The notes under the pieces are model-generated. The model saw only the letters and a list, made by a program, of their open reading frames with translations, was not told the DNA's origin and ran no database searches. 43,968 bases of DNA from Fuerstiella sp. (GTDB lineage Bacteria; Planctomycetota; Planctomycetia; Planctomycetales; Planctomycetaceae), in contig JALHMY010000085.1 in NCBI GenBank assembly GCA_022843805.1, positions 1 through 43,968 on the forward strand. Reading direction: 5' to 3'. Position 1 is the first letter of the stretch. Each line of letters begins with the position of its first letter. Below are positions 7,944 to 17,586 of the stretch, piece by piece. The position numbers and the translations under genes are program-made.

Positions 7944-9446
7944 GTGCAGTACCTGACCCGAACGATGATGCTGTTGCCGGCTGTTCTTGTGGCCGTCTCT
8001 TTCAACACCATTGCAGATGCCGGTGTTGAGTCCCGAAAACCAAATATCCTGATGATCGCCATTGATGATCAGAACGACTGGATCGGCTGTCTCAATGGTC
8101 ATCCTCAGATTCAAACACCTCATATCGATCGGCTGGCTGCGCGGGGAACCGTGTTTCTCAATGCCCACTGTCAGTCTCCACTGTGTAATCCTTCCCGGAC
8201 CAGTGTTCTGACAGGCCGACGGCCTTCGTCGACCGGTATATACGGACTGGCTCCCTGGTATCGGGATCTTCCGGAGTTTCAGGATGTGGTGTCCATGCCG
8301 CAGTATTTGCGACAACACGGGTATCGCGCGTTAACCGCCGGAAAGATCTACCATGGAAATTATGGACGGCGGCCGATGGATTCGGAATTTGACGTGCTGG
8401 GAGTTGGCTCCGGTATCGGTGCCAGACCCGACAAGCCGCTGGTACAAACTCCGTCGAAGCATCCTCTTGTCGACTGGGGCGTTTTTCCTCATCGGGATGA
8501 AGACAAGGGTGACTTTCATGTGGCCACATGGGCTGTCGAGCAGCTGAAAAAGAAGCACGACCAGCCGTTCTTTATTTCCGCCGGTTTCTTCCTGCCTCAT
8601 GTTCCCTGTTATGCAACGCAGAAGTGGTTCGATCTGTACCCTGAAGAAACTCTGCAGCTGCCGCCCTTTTTGGCCACGGACCGGAATGACACGCCAAAGT
8701 TCAGCTGGTACCTGCACTGGAAGCTTCCCGAGCCGCGTCATCGGTTCCTTGTTGAATCAAAGCAGTGGAAGAATCTGGTCCGCTCCTATCTTGCCTGCAC
8801 CAGCTTTGTGGACAGTCAGGTGGGTCGAGTGATGCAGGCGCTGGAGGACAGTGAACATGCCGACAATACGATCGTTGTGCTCTGGTCGGACCATGGGTGG
8901 CATCTGGGAGAAAAGCTGATCACCGGCAAGAATTCCCTCTGGGATCGTTCAACGCGAGTCCCTCTGATATTTGCGGGTCCGGGAATCGCGTCTGGTGGTC
9001 GCTCAGATCAGCCTGCAGAGCTTCTGGATATTTATCCGACCCTGATTGAATTATGTGGCCTGCCAGCTCGCAGTGATCTGGAAGGCCACAGCCTGGGGCC
9101 TCAGCTGCGAAACGCTGACGCCGAACGGGAGTGGCCAGCCATCACAACACACAATCATGACAATCACGGAATTCGTTCTCGCGAGTGGCGATATATCCGT
9201 TATGCTGATGGATCTGAAGAACTTTACAACATGAAACATGACCCCAATGAATGGGAGAACCTGGCCGGAGACATTCGATACCAGCAGGTGATTGACCAGC
9301 ATAAGCGGTGGATCCCATCTGAGAATCGAAAACCTGCACCGGGCAGTGAACAGCGAATTCTGATCTATGACGAAATCTCAGGGACCGTAAACTGGGAGGG
9401 TCAGAACATTCCGGCGGGAGCGCAAATACCGGAAGTGGAAGATTAG
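7944..9446 (+). CDS. Secreted sulfatase (iduronate-2-sulfatase-like)
   Basis: A 500-aa type I sulfatase predicted to hydrolyse sulfate esters of polysaccharides outside the cytoplasm. A Sec signal peptide covers about residues 1-26. The metal-binding D41-D42 (IAIDDQND) is followed by the formylglycine signature C81-N-P-S-R-T-S-V-L-T-G-R; C81 would be oxidised by a formylglycine-generating enzyme not in this window. D316-H317 (VVLWSDHGWHLGEK) and K324 complete the site. The order of motifs is closest to iduronate-2-sulfatase-like S1 family members. The start is GTG at 7944 with CAGGA eight bases upstream. Planctomycetes carry many such genes for marine sulfated glycans. Confidence 0.92.
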   Translation: MQYLTRTMMLLPAVLVAVSFNTIADAGVESRKPNILMIAIDDQNDWIGCLNGHPQIQTPHIDRLAARGTVFLNAHCQSPLCNPSRTSVLTGRRPSSTGIYGLAPWYRDLPEFQDVVSMPQYLRQHGYRALTAGKIYHGNYGRRPMDSEFDVLGVGSGIGARPDKPLVQTPSKHPLVDWGVFPHRDEDKGDFHVATWAVEQLKKKHDQPFFISAGFFLPHVPCYATQKWFDLYPEETLQLPPFLATDRNDTPKFSWYLHWKLPEPRHRFLVESKQWKNLVRSYLACTSFVDSQVGRVMQALEDSEHADNTIVVLWSDHGWHLGEKLITGKNSLWDRSTRVPLIFAGPGIASGGRSDQPAELLDIYPTLIELCGLPARSDLEGHSLGPQLRNADAEREWPAITTHNHDNHGIRSREWRYIRYADGSEELYNMKHDPNEWENLAGDIRYQQVIDQHKRWIPSENRKPAPGSEQRILIYDEISGTVNWEGQNIPAGAQIPEVED

Positions 9447-9505
9447 GGCCTGAAGTGGTACACGACTGTTGGCATTCGATTGGCATTCGATGAATCTGGT
9501 GGACT

Positions 9506-10609
9506 GTGTCGACTGATGCTCTGCTGCAGGAAACGCCCGCTGGTCTGTATTGCAGTGCCGGCGATTTCTATATCGATCCATGGAAAAAAGTGGCCCGAGC
9601 GGTCATCACTCATGCACACTCGGATCATGCTCGTCCAGGCAGCGAACGATATCTGACCACCACCGACGGACGACATGTTCTTCAGTCCCGTATGGGCCCT
9701 GCTGCGGTGATTGATGCGATCGACTACGGTACGGAAATTCTGATCAACGGAGTTCGAGTCTCACTTTTCCCGGCCGGACATGTGCTGGGCTCTGCTCAGG
9801 TTCGAGTTGAATACCGCGGGGAAGTTTGGGTTGTCAGCGGCGATTACAAGATGACGGCTGACGCGACCTGCCGCACATTCGAACCGGTTGTCTGTCATAC
9901 GTTTATTACAGAATGCACGTTTGGTCTGCCCATTTGTCGCTGGCCGGCTCAGGACGAAGTCTTTGCCGAGGTAAACCGCTGGTGGCGTCGTTGCCGGGAT
10001 GAACAGCGAACAGCCGTGATCATGGCTTATTCGCTGGGAAAAGCTCAGCGAATTCTGGCCGGAGTAGATCGGTCCATTGGTCGGATCTTCTGCCATAGTG
10101 CCGTGGAACAGGTCAACCGCGATTACCGGCAGTCAGGAATTCCGTTGCCCGAAACCGAGTTGCCCGGAAGCAATTCCAACAGGACTGCATGGGAAGGCGC
10201 GCTGGTGATTGCTCCTCCCGCGGCGGCTGGTTCTCCATGGTTAAAAAAGTTTGGTGATGTGTCCACAGCCATTGCATCCGGCTGGATGCTGACCCGGGGT
10301 GCTCGACGATGGCAGTCCGTGGACCGTGGATTCGTCCTGTCTGATCATGCCGACTGGCCGGGGCTGCTGCAGGCAATTCGCAGCAGTGAAGCCGGGCAGG
10401 TACTTGTCACTCATGGTCATACCGCACCGATGGTCCGCTGGCTGAATGAGCAGGGAATCTCCAGTCGGTCACTGAACACTCGATTTCGCGGCGAAAGACT
10501 TTCATCGGATGAAGATCCGGAATCTTTGCCAGATCCGGATTTCGTGCTGCCAACCGATTCCACAGATGCGCCGGATAAACGTCCGGACTCCGGGGAGACG
10601 GGCCAATGA
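9506..10609 (+). CDS. Ligase-associated DNA exonuclease (metallo-beta-lactamase/Artemis-like)
   Basis: A 367-aa metallo-beta-lactamase-fold protein of the beta-CASP/SNM1-Artemis-like type found beside bacterial ATP-dependent ligases. The metal site H36-A-H38-S-D40-H41 is clear, and further family motifs are AGHVLGSAQV, VVSGDYK and near the end VLSDHADW and VTHGHTAPMV. It probably trims DNA ends before sealing. The start is GTG at 9506 with a weak GGTGG just upstream. The stop codon overlaps the ligase start (ATGA, 10606-10609), indicating translational coupling. The helicase and metallophosphoesterase that often complete this cassette are not adjacent. The C-terminal ~35 residues are acidic and proline-rich. 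Confidence 0.88.
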   Translation: MSTDALLQETPAGLYCSAGDFYIDPWKKVARAVITHAHSDHARPGSERYLTTTDGRHVLQSRMGPAAVIDAIDYGTEILINGVRVSLFPAGHVLGSAQVRVEYRGEVWVVSGDYKMTADATCRTFEPVVCHTFITECTFGLPICRWPAQDEVFAEVNRWWRRCRDEQRTAVIMAYSLGKAQRILAGVDRSIGRIFCHSAVEQVNRDYRQSGIPLPETELPGSNSNRTAWEGALVIAPPAAAGSPWLKKFGDVSTAIASGWMLTRGARRWQSVDRGFVLSDHADWPGLLQAIRSSEAGQVLVTHGHTAPMVRWLNEQGISSRSLNTRFRGERLSSDEDPESLPDPDFVLPTDSTDAPDKRPDSGETGQ

Positions 10610-12447
10610 AGCGGTTTGCCCGACTCTTTGGAGAACTGGATGAAACGGTCGGTACAAACGACAAGGTGGCCGCCCTGATCAGCTACTTTCAGGACACAGA
10701 GCCCGAAGACGCCGTGTGGGCACTGCATTTTCTGTGCGGACGCCGACCTCGCCGCGCTGTCACCATCACTCAGCTTCGAACCTGGTGTGCGGAACTCAGT
10801 GGCCTGCCGTTATGGATGTTTGAGGAATGTTATGAGTTCGTCGGGGATCTGGCAGAAACCATTGCCCTGCTGCTTCCGGTCCCATCCGCCAGCTCGGATC
10901 TTCCTCTGCACAACTGGGTCGAGAATCGAATTCTGCCGCTGACGAATGCGAGTGATGTGGAAAAACGCGCGGCCATCGGGACAGCATGGAACGAACTCAA
11001 TCAGCGACAGCGATTTGTCTTCAATAAGCTGCTGACCGGTGGCCTGAGAGTGGGAGTCAGTCAGAAACTGGTCGTTCGAGCTCTGGCGGAAGTCTCCGGA
11101 GTTTCAGCGTCGGTGATCGCACACCGAATGATGGGACACTGGCAGACCACGCCTGCATTTTTTCGACAGCTGCTGAATGCTGATACCAGTGATACTCAGG
11201 CCAGTCAGCCGTTCCCATTCTGCCTTGCACACAGTCTTGCCGTTCATCCGACATCCGGTGAACAGAATCCGGAGCTGCTGGGCGATCGAAATGACTGGCT
11301 GGTCGAATGGAAGTGGGACGGCATCCGCGCTCAGCTTCTGAGGCGACAGGGGCAGATGTTTCTCTGGTCCCGCGGCGAGGAACTGCTTACCGATCGATTT
11401 CCCGAACTGCAGACAGCCGCAGCGGCGCTTCCCGATGGAACAGTTCTGGACGGCGAGGTGATCGGATGGAAGGACGAACGAGTTCTCTCGTTTAACGAAT
11501 TGCAGCGAAGAATCGGACGCACGTCCCCAGGAAAAAAGGTGCTGTCCGAAGTTCCCATTCGATTTCTGGCATTTGATCTGCTGGAAGAGTCCGGTCAGGA
11601 TGTGCGGGCTTTGCCATTGTCGCAGCGGCGTCAGCGACTGGAACAGCTGATGCATCGCATACCCGATCAGCGAGCCGCAGGTATCCGCCGACAGGGAACT
11701 TTGTTCGACATGCACGAAGACGACGGTTTCCCCCATAACGACGCGCGCCCCCATAACGATGTCGGTGAGACCAGTTTTGGTGAGCAGGTCGCCGAATCTC
11801 CATCGACTGAAATAATGCATACGATCGAATCTGGTTCCCTCTCGGCAATGCCAGACAATGCGCTGCCACGCTTTCGTTTTCCCAATCGGTCGATTGTCCT
11901 GTCACCGCTGATCTCCGCAGGAAGCTGGGAAGAATGCCGCCATCTCAGAAGTTTGAGCCGTACGGGTGGCGTTGAAGGTCTGATGCTAAAGTCCGCGGAC
12001 AGTCCCTACATGCCTGGCCGAGCGACTGGGTTGTGGTGGAAATGGAAGATTGAACCGTATCGATGCGACGCGGTTCTGGTGTATGCTCAGCGAGGACATG
12101 GCAGGAGGGCGGGACTGTATACGGATTATACATTTGCCATCTGGCAGGACGGTCAGCTCGTGCCGTTTGCAAAGGCGTACTCGGGGCTGACGGACGAGGA
12201 GATTCAGCAGGTTGACCAGTTCGTTCAGCAGAACACACTGGAACGATTTGGACCGGTCCGTCGAGTGACCCCGGAACTGGTCTTTGAGCTCGCTTTTGAA
12301 GGCCTGCAGGCATCAAATCGCCATAAATCCGGAATTGCCCTGCGATTTCCTCGAATTAATAAATGGCGAACAGATAAACACCCCAATGATGCAGACAGCG
12401 TAGAAAGCGTGCTGGCACTGACAGGTTCGGGTTCGTTCAATTGTTAA
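10606..12447 (+). CDS. ATP-dependent DNA ligase (bacterial exonuclease-associated type)
   Basis: A 613-aa ATP-dependent DNA ligase that seals nicks via a lysyl-AMP intermediate. An N-terminal helical DNA-binding domain (about 1-205) precedes the nucleotidyltransferase core: motif I E-W-K236-W-D-G-I-R, motif III LDGEVIG (E284), FLAFDLLE (320-327), motif IV EGLMLK (457-462) and motif V WWKWK (477-481). An OB-fold follows. It is longer than I expect for the group (roughly 530 aa), mainly because of a low-complexity insert at about 357-428 containing a PHNDARPHND repeat. It is translationally coupled to the upstream exonuclease. A role in double-strand break or damage repair is inferred from the family. 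Confidence 0.92.
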   Translation: MKRFARLFGELDETVGTNDKVAALISYFQDTEPEDAVWALHFLCGRRPRRAVTITQLRTWCAELSGLPLWMFEECYEFVGDLAETIALLLPVPSASSDLPLHNWVENRILPLTNASDVEKRAAIGTAWNELNQRQRFVFNKLLTGGLRVGVSQKLVVRALAEVSGVSASVIAHRMMGHWQTTPAFFRQLLNADTSDTQASQPFPFCLAHSLAVHPTSGEQNPELLGDRNDWLVEWKWDGIRAQLLRRQGQMFLWSRGEELLTDRFPELQTAAAALPDGTVLDGEVIGWKDERVLSFNELQRRIGRTSPGKKVLSEVPIRFLAFDLLEESGQDVRALPLSQRRQRLEQLMHRIPDQRAAGIRRQGTLFDMHEDDGFPHNDARPHNDVGETSFGEQVAESPSTEIMHTIESGSLSAMPDNALPRFRFPNRSIVLSPLISAGSWEECRHLRSLSRTGGVEGLMLKSADSPYMPGRATGLWWKWKIEPYRCDAVLVYAQRGHGRRAGLYTDYTFAIWQDGQLVPFAKAYSGLTDEEIQQVDQFVQQNTLERFGPVRRVTPELVFELAFEGLQASNRHKSGIALRFPRINKWRTDKHPNDADSVESVLALTGSGSFNC

Positions 12448-12576
12448 CTTCCGGAACAATTTGGCGTGACCTGCGGAGAAGAGCGATTGTTGTCGGTAAA
12501 ATGGGGTCTGTGGATTGAGAACTGTGAATAGCAGTTTTGGGCAGCAGGTGTGTTCCTGTGAGATAAGGCGGCGAGT

Positions 12577-14409
12577 GTGTCCTGGCTGAGGTCGCATTTG
12601 TTTTGGAAGATTGTGGGGCTGTACGCTCTGCTTTCGATCCTGTCGCTGGCTGGCCTGCTTGCAACTCTGACTTCGCAGCTACAGGAGCAGTCAGAGAATC
12701 TGCATCGTGATCACGCCGCTGGTCTGGCCGAACGTTTTGTGAAGGAACTGGAAGCGAATTCGACGTCGGAAGTGGAAACCGCCACGGTGCGTCGCTGGCA
12801 GGATTCTCTTTCAACGATCGATTATCGTCTGTGGCTTGTTGACGAATCCGGCAAATCCGTTTCAGTGGAACGACAGCCGGTACCGGACCGAGCCGTCATT
12901 CAGTCGGCCGCACGGACGGCTGCTCGACTGGGCACTTCAGTTCGATGGATGCGGGACAGCAGTGATGGTCAGAAAATCCTGATTGTTGCTCGTGTGTGCC
13001 GTTCAACGTCCGGGTCACCGCGAGTTGCCATGCTGCTGAGCGATATGGCGAATCTGGCGGACGATCATCAGCTGATTGCCGCAGCCGCAAGTCGTGGCGC
13101 GGTCTTCACATGGCTGATTGGTGTCCTGTGTGTGGTTTTCATTGCGATCGGACTGGTTGGTCCGCTGCAGGTCATGACGGAGAATCTGGGTACGGCTGTT
13201 GCCCGCAACCAGCGTCAGGACATGCTGATGCGAATTTCCGATCGACATGATGAACTGGGGGATGTGGCTCAGTCGCTGACGGAACTGGAAGTCGATCGCG
13301 AAGACCGTATCGAAGCACTTGAAGAGGCCGAACGACAATCCCGATCGGCGGTTGAACTGCTGTCTGCCGTGCTGGATTCCATGATTGAGGGCGTCATTGC
13401 CGTTGATAATCTTGAACGGATCCTGTTCCTGAATGCCGCGGCACGCAGACTTCTGACAATCGGTGATGTTATTGGTGTTGGCAATCGGCTATATGAAGCC
13501 GTTCGTTTACCGGCGGTGCTGGAGACAATCAATGAATCATTGAAGACTAACAGGATGCAGTCGCTGGAATTTCGGACAACTCGGGAAGGTCTGTTTCTGG
13601 CCATGGTTGTGAACCCGATTCGCAAGGGTCCGCAGGCAGGTGCCGTGGTCGTGATTCGTGATGTTTCAGAGCTGCGAAGACTGGAAGCGATGCGTCGGGA
13701 CTTTGTGAGCGGTGTCTCGCATGAACTGAAAACGCCGCTGACCGTCATCCAGGCGTGTACGGATACTTTGCTGGAAGGAGCACTCGACGACCGCGAAGTG
13801 GCTCATCGATTTTTGAAACAGATTGAAGAGCAGTCCGAGCGGCTGCTGCAGTTAATTCTGGGCATGTTACAGCTCGCCAGAGTCGAATCGGGGACGGAGG
13901 TATTCCGTTTTGAACCCGTTTCGCTGCAGAGTGTAGTGGCCGAAGTGCTGCGTTCTCTTGGCCCCGTCGCAGAATCACGCAACGTTCGTCTGCATCAGGA
14001 AGGGTTACCCGAGCTGGTGGTGGTTGCGGACGAACAGGCTCTCAGAACTATTGTCAGCAATCTGCTGGACAACGCGATCAAGCATACACCGTCCGAAGGT
14101 CATGTCACTCTGCTGCTTTCTTATGAATCCGGGTGTCCGGTGCTGGCAGTGCGCGATACCGGAACGGGCATTGCCAAAGAGCACCTGCCTCGAATTTTTG
14201 AACGCTTTTATCGGGTTGATCGGGATCGTTCCCGGGAACGCGGTGGTACCGGTCTGGGCCTCGCGATTGTCAAGCACCTTTGTCACACGATGAAGGCCAG
14301 CGTTTCGGTTCGTAGTGAGCCTGGCCGCGGCACTGAATTTCGAGTTGTGTTTCGCCGGGAGTCGCAGCCAGCTGGCAGTTCTTCCTCTATTGCTCACGCA
14401 GTGCCTTGA
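12577..14409 (+). CDS. PhoR-like sensor histidine kinase
   Basis: A 610-aa membrane-bound sensor kinase. Transmembrane helix 1 lies at about 9-32, a periplasmic sensor region at 33-175 and helix 2 at 176-196; a HAMP-like linker follows (to ~250), then a PAS-like domain (~260-365). The HisKA domain has the H box FVSGVSHELKTPLT with H382; the ATPase domain has an N box (SNLLDNAIKH), G1 (DTGTGI), F (FERFYRVD) and G2 (GGTGLGLAIV). The arrangement matches PhoR/ResE-type kinases. The start is GTG at 12577 with AAGG eight bases upstream. No response regulator lies beside it, so it is an orphan. Its last 23 bases overlap the convergent ABC permease gene. The signal is unknown. Confidence 0.92.
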   Translation: MSWLRSHLFWKIVGLYALLSILSLAGLLATLTSQLQEQSENLHRDHAAGLAERFVKELEANSTSEVETATVRRWQDSLSTIDYRLWLVDESGKSVSVERQPVPDRAVIQSAARTAARLGTSVRWMRDSSDGQKILIVARVCRSTSGSPRVAMLLSDMANLADDHQLIAAAASRGAVFTWLIGVLCVVFIAIGLVGPLQVMTENLGTAVARNQRQDMLMRISDRHDELGDVAQSLTELEVDREDRIEALEEAERQSRSAVELLSAVLDSMIEGVIAVDNLERILFLNAAARRLLTIGDVIGVGNRLYEAVRLPAVLETINESLKTNRMQSLEFRTTREGLFLAMVVNPIRKGPQAGAVVVIRDVSELRRLEAMRRDFVSGVSHELKTPLTVIQACTDTLLEGALDDREVAHRFLKQIEEQSERLLQLILGMLQLARVESGTEVFRFEPVSLQSVVAEVLRSLGPVAESRNVRLHQEGLPELVVVADEQALRTIVSNLLDNAIKHTPSEGHVTLLLSYESGCPVLAVRDTGTGIAKEHLPRIFERFYRVDRDRSRERGGTGLGLAIVKHLCHTMKASVSVRSEPGRGTEFRVVFRRESQPAGSSSSIAHAVP

Positions 14410-15550
14410 TAATGTTCAGGCGAACCGCTCGAACCGCTGGAAAAATCCCGCCCAGCATTCCCATGATCAGTGCCATCAGGACACCCTGAGCCAGAACATT
14501 GGGGCCAAAGCGGAATGAGAAAGTGACCTCGCTGAACGTTGCCCAGTTGGCTGTCCCCGTCGACAGTCCATTGAATGGCAAAGTGGCAAGGCAACCCAGA
14601 AGGCCTCCCATCAGACACAGCAGAACCGATTCCAGCAGAAAGGACATGAGAATACTGCTCTGCGGGAATCCTAATGCTCGCAGAGTACCAATTTCGCGAC
14701 TTCGGCTGGCAACCGCCGCATACATCGTATTGGCTGCCGCAAACATGGCGCCGAATGTCAGAAAAGCGGCGATCACATATCCAATGACCTTGATGGCCAG
14801 AGATGCCGACATCTGTTCCTCGAAATAGGCAGTTTCCCGAATAACGCTCAGCTGAAACTGCTTGTCGTCCGTAATTCTTTTGATCAGTGCATCCCGGGCA
14901 TCGGCATCACGTGCCCGCAGATTGACGCTGGAAACAGCACCCGGAGTGCGGCGAGCATTGGTCAGATCGCGAGTATCCGACCAGACTTCAGACTCCGCAG
15001 CGCTGCCAGCCGATTCGAAGTAACCAACAACTTCAAAGTTGACCTGATTGATTTCCAGTTTTTCTCCGATTGCAAGATTCTGAAATCGCTGGGCCATGCG
15101 TTCGCTGGTGATCACTTCGTTAAGCCCCGGTCTGACATCCCGCCCCTGAACGATCTTAAAGTCGGGTCGCAGACTTCGACCGACTGGTTCCAGTCCGCGA
15201 ATAATCAGGTTGGTCGTACCTCCGTCACCTCGACGCGGCTTCGTCAGGTTCGTAACAAACTCAACACTGCACAGCGGCTGACCGTTCGCATCGCGAGCGA
15301 TACCGTCGAGCGCCGCAATTTCGCTGGCTGTCTTTTGCTCGATTCCACTGGACGTTTCATCCGTTGAACCTTTGCGGAGGACAATCAAATCCAGATCGTG
15401 ACCCGTGATGCGCAGCGCATGCTCCAGCCCGTCGGTGAGTCCAAACGACAGCACGGAAGCCCACACGACCAGACCGGTTCCAATCACGGTCATCAGAGTC
15501 GTTACCCAGCGAACACGCAGATTGCGCACGTTGTACTTCAGAGGGATCAT
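14387..15550 (-). CDS. ABC transporter permease (FtsX/MacB type), second subunit
   Basis: A 387-aa permease with the FtsX/MacB topology: one N-terminal helix (about 17-38), a large extracytoplasmic domain (about 40-270) and three C-terminal helices (about 272-295, 315-340, 355-375). The FtsX signature around SREIGTLRALGFP is clear. It is the last gene of the exporter operon, 38 bp after the first permease, and would form a heterodimer with it. Its stop codon lies inside the 3' end of the convergent kinase gene. The start ATG at 15550 has no strong SD. The substrate is unknown. Confidence 0.88.
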   Translation of the reverse strand: MIPLKYNVRNLRVRWVTTLMTVIGTGLVVWASVLSFGLTDGLEHALRITGHDLDLIVLRKGSTDETSSGIEQKTASEIAALDGIARDANGQPLCSVEFVTNLTKPRRGDGGTTNLIIRGLEPVGRSLRPDFKIVQGRDVRPGLNEVITSERMAQRFQNLAIGEKLEINQVNFEVVGYFESAGSAAESEVWSDTRDLTNARRTPGAVSSVNLRARDADARDALIKRITDDKQFQLSVIRETAYFEEQMSASLAIKVIGYVIAAFLTFGAMFAAANTMYAAVASRSREIGTLRALGFPQSSILMSFLLESVLLCLMGGLLGCLATLPFNGLSTGTANWATFSEVTFSFRFGPNVLAQGVLMALIMGMLGGIFPAVRAVRLNIIKALREQ

Positions 15551-15588
15551 GATATTGCCAGAGAAATTTTCAGATGGACAGACATCAG

Positions 15589-16746
15589 TCAGACAACACG
15601 CCGCAAACCGTCAATCACAGAAAGCTGAGCAGCACGGACGGCAGGAACGAGTCCGCTGACAAGCCCAATTCCGGCTGCTACCAGCAATCCCGCACCAGTC
15701 CACGGGCCAATCATTTCCATGATGGGAAACGGGAAGAACTGCGGAATACCAATGTGCAAAACCTGCAGAAACGCACAGCCAACGCCAACGCCAAAAAGTC
15801 CGCCCAGCATCGCGATCAGGCATGATTCGCCCAGAATCAAACCGAGCACTCGTCCTTTGGAAAACCCGATCGCCTTCAGAACGGCAATTTCCGTCACTCG
15901 TTCACGCATCGACATGGCCATCGCATTGGCTGCTACCAGCGACAGTGAAAACACAACTGCCAGCCCAATGTTGCGTATATACGCCTGAATATTGCCGAGC
16001 ATATCCGTAAACATCTGAGCAAAGGCAGCCTCCGTCTGTGAACGAGTGGGATTGTCCGAGCTGGCAAACCGTTCGTCCACCACCTTAATCACTCCCGGAA
16101 TCGCGTCGGAACTTTCGATCTTGGCAAATACGGTGCCCGCATTCCCGGTGACAGGCGCGTTCATCTGCTGCAGACCTTCATCCAGATAGATCCAGTGAAA
16201 CCAAAGCGAGTCGGTATTCTTGGGTGAATCAAAGATCCCGGAGAGCTGCAGGTCTAGATCGAACTGATAGGAAGTTCCTTTGAGTGGAATTCGATCGCCG
16301 ATCTTCCAGCCCCAGCGTTCCGCCAGTCTTCGGTCCACCACGCAGCCCTGACGGTTTTCCTGCCATGCCTTCAGCTGTTCCGGAGGAAGCTTGTATTCAT
16401 CCCAGACCTGAAACGCCTGTGAGGCATCAGTTGCAAACTGAGCAAACGGCATGGGCTTATCCTGATAAGTGCCTCCATACCATGCATATGGAACGGCGGC
16501 CCGAACACCGTCGACATTCCGAATCTTCTCCACACTGGAGATTGGCAGTTGCCCGAAAAATCCCTGAATGTTCATCACGACAATGCGATTGTACTTCGCT
16601 GCCTCGGTGCCCCAGGACTCCTGAGCCTCCATGTAGCCATACAGCACCGTCATCAGCGACAGGCTGAATCCCACCGACAGAACTGTCAGCACCGTTCGCA
16701 GTCGATTACGAGTAATATTTCGCCAGATGTACTTCAGCGATTTCAT
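15589..16746 (-). CDS. ABC transporter permease (FtsX/MacB type), first subunit
   Basis: A 385-aa permease with the same one-plus-three helix layout as its downstream neighbour. The N-terminal helix is at about 19-40, the extracytoplasmic domain at 42-260, and the FtsX-like segment MRERVTEIAVLKAIGFSKGR precedes the last two helices. I use the ATG at 16746 because GGAG lies eight bases upstream; a GTG immediately before it is possible. It is only distantly similar to the second permease, so the exporter core is probably a heterodimer rather than a MacB-type fused homodimer. Part of the adaptor-ATPase-permease-permease operon. Confidence 0.88.
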   Translation of the reverse strand: MKSLKYIWRNITRNRLRTVLTVLSVGFSLSLMTVLYGYMEAQESWGTEAAKYNRIVVMNIQGFFGQLPISSVEKIRNVDGVRAAVPYAWYGGTYQDKPMPFAQFATDASQAFQVWDEYKLPPEQLKAWQENRQGCVVDRRLAERWGWKIGDRIPLKGTSYQFDLDLQLSGIFDSPKNTDSLWFHWIYLDEGLQQMNAPVTGNAGTVFAKIESSDAIPGVIKVVDERFASSDNPTRSQTEAAFAQMFTDMLGNIQAYIRNIGLAVVFSLSLVAANAMAMSMRERVTEIAVLKAIGFSKGRVLGLILGESCLIAMLGGLFGVGVGCAFLQVLHIGIPQFFPFPIMEMIGPWTGAGLLVAAGIGLVSGLVPAVRAAQLSVIDGLRRVV

Positions 16747-16830
16747 CACACAGTCTCCATCACAGCGTCAGCGGTAAAACCATCCCGAATTAATGAACGA
16801 ACCCTTAACTCTGTAACCGGGCTAACCCTT

Positions 16831-17544
16831 TTACCGGGCTGAGGAAACATCGTTCACCAGCACTCCTTTTTCCAGATGCAGTGTTCGTCTTGCGCGAGCG
16901 GCTGCAGCAGGGTCATGGGTGACCATCACGATCGTCTTTTCGAATTCCGTATTCAGTCTCTGCATCAGATCCAGAATCTCAGACGCGGATTTCGCATCCA
17001 GGTCCCCGGTCGGTTCGTCCGCGACAATCAGCGTGGGGTCGGTCGCAATCGCCCGAGCAATGGAAACTCGCTGCTCCTGACCACCGGAAAGCTGTCGGGG
17101 ATAGTGATCCATTCGATCAGCCAGACCAACGACCTGCAATGCCGCTTTCACATGTTCATCACGTTCACGACGGTTCAGCGGTGTCAGCGTGAGCGGAAGT
17201 TCCACATTTTCATAGGCCGTCAGCACCGGAATCAGATTGTAAAGCTGAAAGATGAATCCAATGTGTCTGGAACGCCATCGGGCAAGATCGCCCTCTGATG
17301 TCTGACCAAGATTCTGGCCGCAGACAATCACATTTCCGGACGTTGGCCGATCCAGACCGGCAATGAGGTTCAGCAGCGTAGTCTTTCCGGAACCGGACGG
17401 CCCCATGAGTGCCAGATATTCGCAGGCGTCAAGTTCCACATTGATGCCTCGCAGCACAGGAATCGAGTTCTGATCCCGACGAAATTCCTTAAAAACATTC
17501 TGGACAGAGACCACCTTTTCGCCACTTCGTACCGCATCACCCAC
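16831..17544 (-). CDS. ABC transporter ATP-binding protein (MacB/LolD type)
   Basis: A 237-aa ATPase of the MacB/LolD/FtsE class that energises the two adjacent permeases. Walker A is GPSGSGKTT (48-56), the Q-loop lies in FIFQLYNLIP, the ABC signature is LSGGQEQRVSIARA, Walker B is LIVADEPTGDLD and the switch His is in MVTHDP. The start is GTG at 17544, with GGGAG about eight bases upstream. It lies 42 bp after the adaptor gene and 84 bp before the first permease, consistent with one operon. Confidence 0.94.
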   Translation of the reverse strand: MGDAVRSGEKVVSVQNVFKEFRRDQNSIPVLRGINVELDACEYLALMGPSGSGKTTLLNLIAGLDRPTSGNVIVCGQNLGQTSEGDLARWRSRHIGFIFQLYNLIPVLTAYENVELPLTLTPLNRRERDEHVKAALQVVGLADRMDHYPRQLSGGQEQRVSIARAIATDPTLIVADEPTGDLDAKSASEILDLMQRLNTEFEKTIVMVTHDPAAAARARRTLHLEKGVLVNDVSSAR

Positions 17545-17586
17545 AGACCAGCTCCCTGATGAATTCTGAAAGTCCTGATTACACTT

